Shown here: positions 32,820 to 42,144 of the stretch, one piece after another
How positions within the stretch are numbered: the first letter of the stretch is position 1
Layout of the letters: every line of letters begins with the position of its first letter
NCBI GenBank assembly: GCA_900754255.1
Contig: CAAECI010000095.1
Span: 1-54,664, forward strand
From: an uncultured Succinivibrio sp.
GTDB taxonomy: Bacteria; Pseudomonadota; Gammaproteobacteria; Enterobacterales; Succinivibrionaceae
Reading direction: 5' to 3'
DNA: 54,664 nt
The notes under the pieces: model-generated
What the model was told of the DNA's origin: nothing
The model's database searches: none
Seen by the model: only the letters and a program-made list of their open reading frames with translations
Position numbers and translations under genes: made by a program

Positions 32820-33853
32820 CAGCGATTTCCTTCGTTATATTTGCGGATCTCGGGATGATTTTGCGTGGCAGATTGCTGCATGCGCTCCTGCTCGCCGGCC
32901 ACCCCCGGAGTTATGTAATGCGGTCCGCTGTGATGAGATTGGATCTCACGCATATCCCGCCCGTCATAGGCTCGGGCATTCTGATGGGGCTGGGCATATG
33001 GTTGCTCCTCATAACGCGGCGGTACGCTACGCATGGGAGGCATAGACTGACGATATTGCTCCTCGGATCCGCGGTAGGATTGGCGCAGACTCTGCATTTG
33101 CGGACGTTGCTGCATGCTCTGAGCATTGCTCTGACGCTCCTCTTGGCGCTCTTCCTCGTGCTTCATCTGAGCCTTCACGGTCACGAGACGGCGATTTAGG
33201 ATGGTGGCGAACTCGTCCATAAAGTTGTCGTAACGATTCTCCAAAGCCTCACATTTTGAAACGAAATGGTTATAGAACATTACGGCAGGAATGGCCGCAA
33301 ACAGACCCATGGCTGTTGCGATCAGGGCCTCGGCGATGGGTGGCGCCACCATGGACAAGGTGGCGTTTTTTACCGCCGCCAAGGCCACGAAGGCATGCAT
33401 GATCCCCCATACGGTACCGAAAAGTCCTATATACGGGCTTATCGATCCTATGGTTGCAAGCGTATCCAGATGTGATTCCAGAGCCTCAACCTCGCGGGAC
33501 TGCGCCACCTTCATCTGACGGTAGGTACCGTCCATCACCACCTCCTGCTCGGCAGGACCTGATTTTACAAGACGGGCAAATTCCTTAAAGCCTGAAGCAT
33601 AGATCACCTCAAGGCCCTGCAGATCCTGCTGACGATTCATACAATCCTGATACAGATTGTTTAAATCTATGCCGGACCAAAAGCGATCCTCAAATTCGTC
33701 GGCACGTGCGCGGCCGCGTTTGAATACCGATGAACGCTGAATGATGATGGTCCAGGAAATCACGCTTAAAAGCACGAGAAAAAACATCACGAGCTGTACC
33801 AAAAGACTGGCATTTAAAATCAGCTCTGAAAAAGAAAGCTCGCCGTTTTGCAT
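32819..33853 (-). CDS. tolQ: Tol-Pal system protein TolQ with a 114-residue C-terminal extension
   Basis: The first ~230 of 344 residues are a normal TolQ: helix ~15-38, Glu-Ser-His-Leu, the Gly-Leu-Phe-Gly-Thr-Val-Trp-Gly motif near 143, and helices ~135-160 and ~170-195. TolQ usually ends about here. Residues 231-344 are an added cytoplasmic tail rich in Gln, Arg, Met, Pro, Tyr and His and low in hydrophobic residues, probably disordered. The tail is in the same frame and ends exactly at the overlapping tolR start, so it is not a frameshift artefact. TolQ forms the stator of the Tol proton motor with TolR. Confidence 0.95.
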   Translation of the reverse strand: MQNGELSFSELILNASLLVQLVMFFLVLLSVISWTIIIQRSSVFKRGRARADEFEDRFWSGIDLNNLYQDCMNRQQDLQGLEVIYASGFKEFARLVKSGPAEQEVVMDGTYRQMKVAQSREVEALESHLDTLATIGSISPYIGLFGTVWGIMHAFVALAAVKNATLSMVAPPIAEALIATAMGLFAAIPAVMFYNHFVSKCEALENRYDNFMDEFATILNRRLVTVKAQMKHEEERQEERQSNAQSMQQRPQMQSLRQSYRGSEEQYRQSMPPMRSVPPRYEEQPYAQPHQNARAYDGRDMREIQSHHSGPHYITPGVAGEQERMQQSATQNHPEIRKYNEGNR

Positions 33854-33856
33854 TTA

Positions 33857-34297
33857 TTAACTCACACAAAATGATGCGGGATCTTCAGGGATCCTCGCTT
33901 TTATAAATTCCGCAATGCGCGCATCGATGATCTTAGGCTTGTTCTTTAAAAGATCCGTACAAGCCAAAGTACATTCAAACTCAAAAAGTTTCTCACCGTG
34001 CTGATTATAAACCTCTTGATAAACACTCAGGCTTAATTTTCTAAGTTTGACGGGGATCACAGTTACGGTCAACTCGTCCTCAAGCTTCGCCGAATGCAAA
34101 TAACGGCCTTTTATTTCGTAAACCACAAAGCCGGTGTGACTGCGCTCGATCATTTCCTCCTGGGAAATATTCTCACTGCGCAACCATTCGGTACGAGTTC
34201 GTTCGCAGAATTTAAGGTAGTTGGCATAATAAACTATCCCGCCTGCGTCCGTGTCCTCAAAATAAACGCGGAATTTGGCTTTAAATATATCCTTCAT
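33857..34297 (-). CDS. ybgC: YbgC-type acyl-CoA thioesterase
   Basis: A 146-residue hot-dog-fold thioesterase. The catalytic Asp lies in Phe-Glu-Asp-Thr-Asp-Ala-Gly-Gly near 15-22, followed by Tyr-Tyr-Ala-Asn-Tyr-Leu. It overlaps the end of ruvB by 4 nt and is 3 nt from tolQ, the usual head of the tol-pal operon. Confidence 0.95.
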   Translation of the reverse strand: MKDIFKAKFRVYFEDTDAGGIVYYANYLKFCERTRTEWLRSENISQEEMIERSHTGFVVYEIKGRYLHSAKLEDELTVTVIPVKLRKLSLSVYQEVYNQHGEKLFEFECTLACTDLLKNKPKIIDARIAEFIKARIPEDPASFCVS

Positions 34298-35382
34298 GAT
34301 CCTTCTCCGTCATGTGGCGACGACTGTGTACAGGGTACGTTGAATTTGCGGCAGGCCTTGTCCGTAACCGCTCTGCCAGTGCGCGTACGCATTACAAAGC
34401 CCTGCTGAATAATATACGGCTCCACCACGTTCTCGAGAGTATCACGATCGTGTCCTAAGGATGCAGCCAGGGACTCGATCCCCACGGGACCGCCGTTAAA
34501 ATCGAACAAAATGGTGCGCAGATAGGCGCGATCGAACTCATCAAAGCCGTCCTCATCAATGCGGAGCATTTCAAGGGCCTTGCGGGCTATGTCGAGATCA
34601 ATCACCCCGCTGCCCTGAACCTCCGCTACATCACGCACTCTTTTTAAAAGGCGGTTGGCAATGCGCGGGGTGCCGCGGGCTCTGGCGGCGATCTCATGTG
34701 CGCCCTCTGCGGTGATCTCGATCCCAAGCTTCTTGGCATTGGCGTTGACTATGATCTCAAGCTCCTCGGGCTTGTAATACTTAAGCTGCAAAATGATCCC
34801 GAAGCGGGCACGCAACGGCGAGGTCAGAGTACCGGCCAAGGTCGTGGCACCTATCAACGTAAATTCGTTGAGGGTGAGCTTGATGGAACGCGCCGAGGGG
34901 CCCTCTCCGGTCATGATGTCGACGCGGTAATCCTCCATGGCCGGATACATGAATTCCTCGACCACGGGGGACAGACGATGGATCTCGTCGATGAAGATCA
35001 CCGAGCGCGGCTGCAAATTGGTCAAAAGCGCCGCCGCATCGCCCTTTTTCTCAAGCGCAGGCCCGGAGGTCTGAGAGATCCCCACCCCAAGCTCGTTGGC
35101 TATGATGTTGGAAAGAGTGGTTTTACCTAGGCCCGGAGGTCCGAAGATCAGCACATGATCCAAGGCCTCGCCGCGTTTTTTGGCCGCCTTGATGTAAACC
35201 TCAAGCTGACGCTTGACATCCTCCTGTCCTACATAATCCCTTAAATATTGCGGACGCAGTGCGCGATCTTCGGCCGATCCGCGCACCTCCTCCAATACTT
35301 CCTCGACATTTTTTTCCGCACGCACATCCTCTGAGATCTCAAGTGCGTCGGCTACTATGCCCACTTCATTAGAGCCTGCCAT
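34294..35382 (-). CDS. ruvB: Holliday junction branch-migration helicase RuvB
   Basis: A 362-residue AAA+ motor. Walker A Phe-Gly-Pro-Pro-Gly-Leu-Gly-Lys-Thr near 78, Walker B Phe-Ile-Asp-Glu-Ile-His-Arg near 130, sensor 1 Gly-Ala-Thr-Thr. The C-terminal winged helix contains Arg-Thr-Arg-Thr-Gly-Arg. It has ~22 extra N-terminal residues relative to E. coli RuvB (336). It lies 2 nt after ruvA. Confidence 0.97.
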   Translation of the reverse strand: MAGSNEVGIVADALEISEDVRAEKNVEEVLEEVRGSAEDRALRPQYLRDYVGQEDVKRQLEVYIKAAKKRGEALDHVLIFGPPGLGKTTLSNIIANELGVGISQTSGPALEKKGDAAALLTNLQPRSVIFIDEIHRLSPVVEEFMYPAMEDYRVDIMTGEGPSARSIKLTLNEFTLIGATTLAGTLTSPLRARFGIILQLKYYKPEELEIIVNANAKKLGIEITAEGAHEIAARARGTPRIANRLLKRVRDVAEVQGSGVIDLDIARKALEMLRIDEDGFDEFDRAYLRTILFDFNGGPVGIESLAASLGHDRDTLENVVEPYIIQQGFVMRTRTGRAVTDKACRKFNVPCTQSSPHDGEGS

Positions 35383-35384
35383 CC

Positions 35385-35996
35385 TTAACGTCCCTTATTC
35401 TTTGAAATCAGTAATAATGCGGCCTTGATGAGCGTTTCGGCATCATGGGCCTCAGCTAAAGCCACCTTGCAATATTTGACGGCCTCGCCTTCCTTATATC
35501 CAAGTGCCACCAGGGCATCCACCGCCTCATCAAAGAAAACTGCGTCCGCGGACGGGCTCTGAACCTTAATCTCAACTCCGGCCACGGAAAACGACGATAC
35601 CGCATCCTTTAATTCCACGATCATGCGCTCGGCCGTCTTCTTGCCGACGCCCGGGATCATCTGCAATTCCTTTGCCCGTCCCTCGGACACGGTCTCGACA
35701 AAGGAGGCAACGCTGAAGGTAGATAATGCGGCCAGGGCACTTTTGGGACCGATGCCGTTAACCTTGATGAGAATGCGAAAGAGCGAACGCGCATCCATGT
35801 CCGTAAAACCGTAGAGCATCTGCGCATCCTCGCGCACGCTGTGATGCACGTACACAAAGATCTCAGATCCCAGCTTTGGCGACAGGGTATTTAGGGAGGA
35901 TCCGGGCATTTCAACCTCATAGCCCACTCCGCCCGCCTCAATCAAGGCCGTGGATCCGTCGATGCGTAACAGCTTACCGCGCAAAGAACCTATCAT
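35385..35996 (-). CDS. ruvA: Holliday junction DNA-binding protein RuvA
   Basis: A 203-residue protein. An N-terminal OB fold (Met-Ile-Gly-Ser-Leu-Arg-Gly) is followed by two helix-hairpin-helix motifs (Ile-Asn/Gly-Ile-Gly-Pro-Lys near 75 and Pro-Gly-Val-Gly-Lys-Lys-Thr near 113) and a C-terminal RuvB-contact domain. It lies 7 nt after ruvC. Confidence 0.97.
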   Translation of the reverse strand: MIGSLRGKLLRIDGSTALIEAGGVGYEVEMPGSSLNTLSPKLGSEIFVYVHHSVREDAQMLYGFTDMDARSLFRILIKVNGIGPKSALAALSTFSVASFVETVSEGRAKELQMIPGVGKKTAERMIVELKDAVSSFSVAGVEIKVQSPSADAVFFDEAVDALVALGYKEGEAVKYCKVALAEAHDAETLIKAALLLISKNKGR

Positions 35997-36003
35997 AAAT
36001 CAC

Positions 36004-36540
36004 CTAACCTCCGATCATTCTTAATCTGCCGTGCACGGAGTATTTATCCGCCACGCTCTTTCCCATAGCCTGCGTGACGCTGAAGGTATAAGCATGACAT
36101 ATGGCACAGGCCAAGGCATCGGCCGCATCGGCCTGAGGATCGCCTGACAGATGCAGAGTGTTTTTGACCATGTACTGAACCTGCTTTTTATCGGCCCAAC
36201 CGTAGCCTACCACCGCCTGCTTGATCTGCTGAGGCGTATACTCGTGCACCTTAAGCCCGGCATTGGCTCCTGCCACCATAGCCGCAGCCCTTGCCTCGGA
36301 CAGCTTAACCGTCGATTGTACGTTCTTGGATAAAAAGGTTTCCTCTATGGACATGCTTTCAGGATGAAATTGCTGTATGAGAGCGCTTACTCCCGCATAA
36401 ATAATGCGCAGACGATCGGCCATGGGGCCGCCCCCCGTGGATATACATCCGGAGCCGCGGTAGCTGACAATTCCCCTTGAGCTCTCCACTATGCCGTAGC
36501 CTGTAAAGCGAGATCCGGGATCGATACCGATGATGATCAA
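36004..36540 (-). CDS. ruvC: Holliday junction resolvase RuvC
   Basis: A 178-residue resolvase. I chose TTG 36540, where AAAGGTG lies upstream and the protein begins directly with Ile-Ile-Ile-Gly-Ile-Asp-Pro-Gly. The longer frame from TTG 36564 adds eight residues not found in the family. The acidic active-site residues are in Gly-Ile-Asp-Pro-Gly, Ile-Glu-Glu-Thr and Ala-Asp-Ala-Ala-Asp-Ala. It is first in the ruvCAB-tol block. Confidence 0.95.
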   Translation of the reverse strand: MIIIGIDPGSRFTGYGIVESSRGIVSYRGSGCISTGGGPMADRLRIIYAGVSALIQQFHPESMSIEETFLSKNVQSTVKLSEARAAAMVAGANAGLKVHEYTPQQIKQAVVGYGWADKKQVQYMVKNTLHLSGDPQADAADALACAICHAYTFSVTQAMGKSVADKYSVHGRLRMIGG

Positions 36541-36544
36541 AAAA

Positions 36545-36551
36545 ACACCTT
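36545..36551 (-). promoter_or_regulatory. Shine-Dalgarno deciding the ruvC start
   Basis: AAAGGTG on the minus strand; its AAGG core ends 6 nt before TTG 36540. Confidence 0.5.
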
Positions 36552-36782
36552 TATTTTCCGCCAAATGCTTAAACGCTTAATTTTTCAATTTTAGCATCGC
36601 ACACCGTACCTTTCAAAACCGATGATCCGTCCCTTGAGCTTTGCCTCCCGCCAAAATCCACGTCAAGTGGCAAAAAGTTTTTCTTTTGATAGAATTCATT
36701 GCACCGCAGATGCACAAAAAGCACGCTTGCGCCTTTTGCCCCGCTTCTTTTCTTAAAATTTTTGTTGCATGGGAAACAAAGC

Positions 36783-37724
36783 ATGTCTTTTTTGAGATTT
36801 TTTAAATTATCAACGGCCCTTATTCTGTTCTGCACCGTTACGGGATCTGAAGCGGCTAAATTGGAAATAGCCATCCTTCCCGCGGCCGATTCACTGATCC
36901 TCGAGACGGCCTGTGCACAGGGCTTTTTTAAAGAGCGCAATCTTGAGGTCAAGCTCGTTCCCTTTAAAAGCGCCCTTGAGGTGGGAGCCGCCTTCAGGGC
37001 CGGCAGGATCTCGGGACAATTCGGCGATCTGATGAATGTAATAGTGCAAAATGAAACGGGGGTTTTACAAAAGGTAGTGGCCGTAACCACTCACACCGAA
37101 AAAAAGCAACGCCGCTTTGCACTCGTAACCTCACCGTCAAAGGCCGCCGCCATTATGAGCACCGACGATTTAAAAAATACCTCCACGGCCATGAGCTCGA
37201 ATACCATCATCGAATATCTGCTTGACGGCATGCGTAATGAGCTCAAGCTTGCAGAGGATGCTCTGTCCTTTAAGGAAATAAAACAGATCCCCGTAAGATT
37301 GCAGCTGTTGCTTACTGGAAAAGTCGATACGGCATTGTTACCAGAGCCCTTGGTTACGCTGGCAGTAAGCAAAGGCTCACGCGTCTTATGGGATGATCGC
37401 AGGCTTAATGAAACGCTCGCGGTGATCTCCTTAAAGGACGGGATCTTGGATCGCAAGGAAACGGATGAATTTATCGCCGCCTTAAACGAGGCCGCATCCT
37501 TCATCAAAGACAATAAGGATGCATCGCTTAAGCTCATGCTTAAAAAAAGACTTTTGCCCAAGGAAATTGCCACAGTCTACGAAATGATCGATCTTTGCGA
37601 TGAGAAGGGACAATTACCGCCACTGCCATCAAAAGACGAATTCTCCCGCGTAGCAAGCTGGATGCTGCAGCACGGCATGATCAAAAAGCAGCCCCGCTAT
37701 GAAGATCTGATCCTGACGAAATGA
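36783..37724 (+). CDS. ABC transporter substrate-binding protein, NMT1/SsuA type
   Basis: A 313-residue exported protein. I chose ATG 36783, which opens a signal peptide (cut near Gly-Ser-Glu-Ala-Ala); the open frame upstream to 36699 is not signal-like. The two-lobed NMT1/THI5 fold is suggested by Pro-Ala-Ala-Asp-Ser near the start of the mature protein, Gly-Phe-Phe-Lys-Glu-Arg-Asn, and Ala-Leu-Leu-Pro-Glu-Pro. Such proteins bind sulfonates, nitrate, pyrimidines or thiamine precursors; the ligand cannot be told here. It is divergent from ruvC, with no TPP riboswitch upstream. The stop overlaps the ATPase start. Confidence 0.85.
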   Translation: MSFLRFFKLSTALILFCTVTGSEAAKLEIAILPAADSLILETACAQGFFKERNLEVKLVPFKSALEVGAAFRAGRISGQFGDLMNVIVQNETGVLQKVVAVTTHTEKKQRRFALVTSPSKAAAIMSTDDLKNTSTAMSSNTIIEYLLDGMRNELKLAEDALSFKEIKQIPVRLQLLLTGKVDTALLPEPLVTLAVSKGSRVLWDDRRLNETLAVISLKDGILDRKETDEFIAALNEAASFIKDNKDASLKLMLKKRLLPKEIATVYEMIDLCDEKGQLPPLPSKDEFSRVASWMLQHGMIKKQPRYEDLILTK

Positions 37725-38488
37725 GCTTTGCATCGCTGTCCATAAAAGATCTCGGTGCCTCCTACGGCACACAAAGGATCCTCAAAAATCTGTCATTGAC
37801 GCTTGAGAATGATCCTGCCTTGGTTATTACCGGTCCCTCAGGGTGCGGAAAGAGCACTCTTTTGAAGATCTGTGCGGGGATCCTGCCCTGCACTGAGGGC
37901 AACGTTACCCTCTCCATGCCCGATGGAAAACGCCCGCATGCGGCCATGGTTCCTCAGGGCGGTGTCCTCATGCCCTGGAAAAACGTATACGACAATCTCG
38001 CATTGCCGCTAAAAATACAAAAAAGCGATCATCGCGAGGACAAAATCGTCCGTATGCTTGCCGAGCTTGAGCTTACCGGACTTGAAAAACGTTTTCCGCA
38101 TGAGCTCTCCGGCGGGCAAAGACAGCGCCTGTGCCTGGGACAGGCTCTGATAGGCGATCCGGAGATCTTATTTTTGGACGAGCCCTTTTCCGCCTACGAC
38201 ACCATGCTCAAGGAAAAATTGCAACTATTCCTAAAGAAACTGCTAAAAAAACGCTCATGTCTGCTGCTGGTCGTAACCCACGATCTAAACGAGGCGATCT
38301 TTCTTGCCCCAAAGATCCTGATCTTAGGATCAGCTGGCTCGGGCAAATATCTGCTTCACCGCAACCGTGCCTATACGGACGATCTGACACGACATATACG
38401 CGAGGAAGCGCTTTTTGCTCTGGAGGCAGGCACACTGCATCGTCTTTTAAGACAAATGCGCCCTGCTGAGGAGGCGGATGCTTTATGA
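37721..38488 (+). CDS. ABC transporter ATPase, SsuB/TauB type
   Basis: A 255-residue nucleotide-binding subunit. Walker A Gly-Pro-Ser-Gly-Cys-Gly-Lys-Ser near 38, Q-loop Val-Pro-Gln-Gly, signature Leu-Ser-Gly-Gly-Gln, Walker B Ile-Leu-Phe-Leu-Asp-Glu-Pro, switch Thr-His-Asp. The ATG overlaps the binding-protein stop (ATGA) and the stop overlaps the permease start, so the three genes form one coupled operon. Confidence 0.92.
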   Translation: MSFASLSIKDLGASYGTQRILKNLSLTLENDPALVITGPSGCGKSTLLKICAGILPCTEGNVTLSMPDGKRPHAAMVPQGGVLMPWKNVYDNLALPLKIQKSDHREDKIVRMLAELELTGLEKRFPHELSGGQRQRLCLGQALIGDPEILFLDEPFSAYDTMLKEKLQLFLKKLLKKRSCLLLVVTHDLNEAIFLAPKILILGSAGSGKYLLHRNRAYTDDLTRHIREEALFALEAGTLHRLLRQMRPAEEADAL

Positions 38489-39237
38489 AAAGGATCCTGC
38501 ATCTTGCACTTTATCCCCCGGCGTTGCTGTTCTTGCATTTAATTTGGTATCTGCTGTCCCAAAGCTGCGGTGAGGATGTGATCCCCGATCCCTTAAGCAC
38601 GCTTAAGGCCTTTGTCGCTATGGCCGCTAATGATGAGTTCGTCCATAGCTTTTACGTAAGCCTCATGCGCTTAAGTGCCGCCCTTTTGCTCTCGGCACTA
38701 ATTGCCTATCCCGCAGGACTATGGCTCGGTCTTTCAGCTCGCGCCGATCTTATTTGCGCTCCGCTTTTATACCTTACCTACCCCATTCCCAAAATTGTAT
38801 TGTTGCCGGTGTTCTTTTTACTGCTGGGATTAGGCGATCTTTCGCGCATATCCCTCATAGCCCTAAGCTGCAGCTATCAAATTGCCATGATCGTACGAGC
38901 CGCCGCCAAAAGATTGCCCAAGGCTTATACAGACTCAATGAAATTTATGGGGGGATCAAAGCTTGATTGCTTAATAAACGTATGGCTGCCTGCAACCTTG
39001 CCCGATTTCTTAACATCGATGCGTGTAGCCACGGGTACGGCCGTAGCAGTACTATTTTTAGCCGAAAGCTTTGCAACCGAGGCAGGACTTGGCTTTATGA
39101 TCATGGATGCCTGGGGTATAGGAGATGGGATCACCATGTTCTGTGCCATGATCGGGATCAGCCTGCTGGGACTTGTTTTTTACATAAGCTTTGCACTTCT
39201 TGAAAAGATCCTCTGTCCATGGCATCAAAAAAGATAA
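38485..39237 (+). CDS. ABC transporter permease, SsuC/TauC type
   Basis: A 250-residue protein with about six membrane helices and the EAA loop near 150-170 (Phe-Met-Gly-Gly then Leu-Pro-Ala-Thr-Leu-Pro). The Gly-Leu-Gly-Phe-Met-Ile block is typical of BPD_transp_1 permeases for sulfonate- or nitrate-type substrates. It is the last gene of the operon. Confidence 0.9.
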   Translation: MKRILHLALYPPALLFLHLIWYLLSQSCGEDVIPDPLSTLKAFVAMAANDEFVHSFYVSLMRLSAALLLSALIAYPAGLWLGLSARADLICAPLLYLTYPIPKIVLLPVFFLLLGLGDLSRISLIALSCSYQIAMIVRAAAKRLPKAYTDSMKFMGGSKLDCLINVWLPATLPDFLTSMRVATGTAVAVLFLAESFATEAGLGFMIMDAWGIGDGITMFCAMIGISLLGLVFYISFALLEKILCPWHQKR

Positions 39238-39482
39238 AGACCGCGATCTCAAATGAGCATTTCCGTTGCGGATATACTCTGAACTTATTTTTTTAAATCG
39301 TGATCGAATAATTTTTGCTTATATATACTGAAATTGTGACCATCTAATTACGCTACTTAGATAAAAAAGAGAGCATATTTTTTGATCAATTGTGACCAAA
39401 ATAAAATACAAAAGCAGCAAAATATTGATTTTTGTATGAAATATTTAAGGAATATCAAGAGAAAGGTATGCAAAATATGGCT

Positions 39483-39558
39483 TGGTGCTGATAACAGGAA
39501 TCGAACCTGTGACCCCCTGGTTACGAATCAGGTGCTCTACCTACTGAGCTATACCAGC
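39483..39558 (-). tRNA. thrW: tRNA-Thr (anticodon CGU)
   Basis: A 76-nt tRNA including an encoded CCA. Acceptor GCTGGTA pairs with TATCAGC, D-arm GCTC/GAGC, anticodon loop TTCGTAA, T-arm ACAGG-TTCGATT-CCTGT. The anticodon stem CCTGA/CCAGG has one A31-C39 mismatch next to the loop. Reads ACG codons. Confidence 0.95.
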
Positions 39559-39651
39559 ACAACGGTGAGCATTGTAGCAAAATACTTTTTAATTTTAAAC
39601 ATCATTCTGTTAAGTAAATAAAATCCGCCCCATCGGCGGTAAGGAATTTAA

Positions 39652-40023
39652 ATGCCCTACTATCCGCAAATATTGTACTTCTCCGTATATATCATTGCCT
39701 GGTATATGATGTCCGCCTACGGCTATGCCGCCTACCCCGATCATGTCCTGCGCATATTTATTCTGATCTTCAATTCAGGCATATTGCTCGTAAGCGCCTG
39801 CAATACCTTCAAACACGGCCATAAAAAAAGTGCCCTCATCACCGGGGCCTATGCCCTGTGCTGCTGGATCTTCTACGGCGAATGCATGCTGCTGTCACTT
39901 GAGAGCTCCCCCTCTTGGACACATGCGGTGACAGTTTACAACATGCTGCGCTATTTCCTCATGGCGGCCGTATTCGTCATCCTGTTGAGAGATTTTTTCC
40001 GCTCCATTAAGAACTCTGACTGA
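39652..40023 (+). CDS. Small four-helix membrane protein, unrecognised
   Basis: A 123-residue hydrophobic protein with four likely membrane helices at about 5-25, 34-50, 60-82 and 95-115, short loops and a basic C-terminal end. AAGGA lies upstream of the ATG. No family recognised. It sits alone between tRNA-Thr and the TPS exoprotein and has its own terminator. Confidence 0.65.
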   Translation: MPYYPQILYFSVYIIAWYMMSAYGYAAYPDHVLRIFILIFNSGILLVSACNTFKHGHKKSALITGAYALCCWIFYGECMLLSLESSPSWTHAVTVYNMLRYFLMAAVFVILLRDFFRSIKNSD

Positions 40024-40050
40024 GCGCCAAGGCGCATTACAACGCCATTC

Positions 40051-40086
40051 CCCCGAAAACCGGCGCTAAACGCCGTATTTTTGGGG
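40051..40086 (+). terminator. Terminator of the small membrane protein gene
   Basis: Stem CGGCG-CTAAA-CGCCG (40061-40075) followed by TATTTTT. An outer CCCC/GGGG pairing extends it. Confidence 0.7.
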
Positions 40087-40141
40087 GATGGTATTTTTTT
40101 ATTTGTCACAATGCCTACGTTTAAATTTTAACGGAGGCTTT

Positions 40142-42142
40142 ATGCTCAAACTGAATACAACCGCTCTTATCCTAAGCCTTATTTGCTGTGGCAGTGCTGC
40201 GGCATCACAGCTCCCGCAGCTTGCAGGCACGGTTCCGGACGGCGTCAGGATCGATGCCTTTGACCAATCCATGACGATCATGTCGTCAAAAAATAACAAC
40301 GTGCTTAAATGGAAAAGCTTCAACGTCTCCGAGGACGCCTTGCTAAACTTCGACCAACACAACTATTTGAATCTGGTTACAGGCGGATCTCCCTCCGTGA
40401 TCAACGGGCGTATACAGGCTTTTGGAAATTTATATATAGTAAATCCCGCAGGTATAACCTTGGGGCCTAAGTCCTCAATTCAGGTCCCGCGCCTGGGCTT
40501 ATCCTCGGCACGCATAAACGATGATGAAATATTGCGCTTTGGGCAAAACGGGACTTTGGATTTTCAATCGGGAAAAGGCATGGGGCGCATCAATCTCATC
40601 GGCAATATCAAAGCCGACAATCTCTGCGTCGACGGCGGACAGATCGTGATCAAAAATGCCACCGATCTCAATACCCTCTCAGGAGATCAGCTCCATAACC
40701 GCAATGCAGAGCGCATAAAGCTTACAAGCTCCGTAAAACGCATAGACATAGGTTACGCTACAACAAAAGATCTTAAAAAGGATTTCGGCTTATCGGGGGA
40801 AGAATTCGTAAGTCACAGCGGACAAAAGGCAATTTCTACAAAGGAGGATTTGCTTAATATTCAAAGCAACGGCTCCTATTTCATCACCAACGATATAGAC
40901 TTAGGCGAGATCTCCTCCCCTCTTGCAGGCGGCAATGCCTTTAATGGCACCATCGACGGTACCTACAGCCGCATAAGCTATAAGGGCGCATCCGATCATG
41001 TTTCCGGACTTTTTTCAGGGCTTAGCGACACCGAAATAAACAATCTCTTTATAAATGCAAAGATTAGCGTTCCGACAACCGGCGGCGCGGACCTTGCCGC
41101 CCTTGCCACCACCATTGAAAACAGCTCCCTTAAGGATACGGAGTTCAATATCGTTTTAAATGGAAAAACGGATGTTGCCTTCAATTTCGGCGGTGTAGCT
41201 ACATATTTGAAGGGAAACAATTATGTAAACAATGTCATCGGCACGCTGACACTAAGCGATCCCGATTTAAAGCTTAATTACCTTACCAACGCCGGATCAT
41301 TTTGCGCCCGAAACGAGGGCTTTCTAAACACGGCGGGAGTAAACGGGATCACGCTTAAAACCGCCCTGATGGGAGATGAGCTCCAAAAGCAAACGGCGGT
41401 TAATTTCGGTACCGGATTCATCGCAGGTGTTAAAGACAGCTTTTCCTTACTTGATGAGGACGGCAAAGAGCGCTTTATTGTAAAAGACGATAGGGATGAC
41501 TTTTTTAGCGTCAGCAACAAAGGCTTTTATGATCCCTTCTTTACAGAGAACTTCAGTCTCGATAGCGACGTTCGCGATCCAGATTACGCCTCCTTAGCGT
41601 CAAACGAGGCCTTTGACATCAATAAATTTACAGATATATATGCCGATGAGAAGGAGAGCAGTCGCGGAAAATTCGTCTTCAAGCTTCAAAATAAAGAAGA
41701 TGATGCACGGCGCAACTTTTATTTCATAAATATCGATGAGGACGGACAGGAAAGCACTGGTGATTCAGGTCGGGCTCTGGTTACAACCGTAGTTCCGGAT
41801 CTTAAGGATCCTGATCTAGAACCGGCACCAGATCCTATCCCCACTCCAAATCCGCTCCCATCTCCGGATCCAGGTCTCAGTGACAAAAAAGAGAACTCAG
41901 ACGATAACTACGGTAAAGACTATTATGCAAGCGACATCACATACTCAGATCGCCCCAAATTTACTGAAATTCCTAAGGAGCAGGATCTATTTTCGGAAAT
42001 TCTTCTAAAGATCCCCCGCCTTGGCAATAAGATCATGCTGGCTATGGAAAACGCCAATCATGAGCTGCTGGCCGCCGTAAGCTACGGCCTCGGGCATATT
42101 GCCAGCACCACCAAGGATGATGAGGACATACAAAAAAGCTAA
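40142..42142 (+). CDS. TPS-domain (filamentous haemagglutinin N-terminal) exoprotein
   Basis: A 666-residue exported protein. ATG 40142 has a GGAGG site and starts a signal peptide (cut near Ser-Ala-Ala-Ala). Residues ~25-165 are the two-partner-secretion domain: Lys-Trp-Lys-Ser-Phe-Asn-Val, Leu-Asn-Phe, Ile-Asn-Gly-Arg-Ile, Leu-Tyr-Ile-Val-Asn-Pro-Ala-Gly-Ile. A beta-helix-like region follows with a GLUG-type unit near 250-300 (Asn-Asp-Ile-Asp-Leu-Gly then Phe-Asn-Gly-Thr-Ile-Asp-Gly). A Pro/Asp-rich stretch (~565-590) precedes a helical end. It is short for a TpsA adhesin (often 1500-4000) and no TpsB transporter is in the window. Confidence 0.85.
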   Translation: MLKLNTTALILSLICCGSAAASQLPQLAGTVPDGVRIDAFDQSMTIMSSKNNNVLKWKSFNVSEDALLNFDQHNYLNLVTGGSPSVINGRIQAFGNLYIVNPAGITLGPKSSIQVPRLGLSSARINDDEILRFGQNGTLDFQSGKGMGRINLIGNIKADNLCVDGGQIVIKNATDLNTLSGDQLHNRNAERIKLTSSVKRIDIGYATTKDLKKDFGLSGEEFVSHSGQKAISTKEDLLNIQSNGSYFITNDIDLGEISSPLAGGNAFNGTIDGTYSRISYKGASDHVSGLFSGLSDTEINNLFINAKISVPTTGGADLAALATTIENSSLKDTEFNIVLNGKTDVAFNFGGVATYLKGNNYVNNVIGTLTLSDPDLKLNYLTNAGSFCARNEGFLNTAGVNGITLKTALMGDELQKQTAVNFGTGFIAGVKDSFSLLDEDGKERFIVKDDRDDFFSVSNKGFYDPFFTENFSLDSDVRDPDYASLASNEAFDINKFTDIYADEKESSRGKFVFKLQNKEDDARRNFYFINIDEDGQESTGDSGRALVTTVVPDLKDPDLEPAPDPIPTPNPLPSPDPGLSDKKENSDDNYGKDYYASDITYSDRPKFTEIPKEQDLFSEILLKIPRLGNKIMLAMENANHELLAAVSYGLGHIASTTKDDEDIQKS

Positions 42143-42144
42143 GC

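Noticed and set aside
36565..36782. A thiamine (TPP) riboswitch before the SsuA-type transporter
   Set aside because: The conserved thi-box segments are not present.
36569..37090. A minus-strand frame upstream of ruvC
   Set aside because: Mostly antisense to the ABC binding-protein gene; no family match or RBS.
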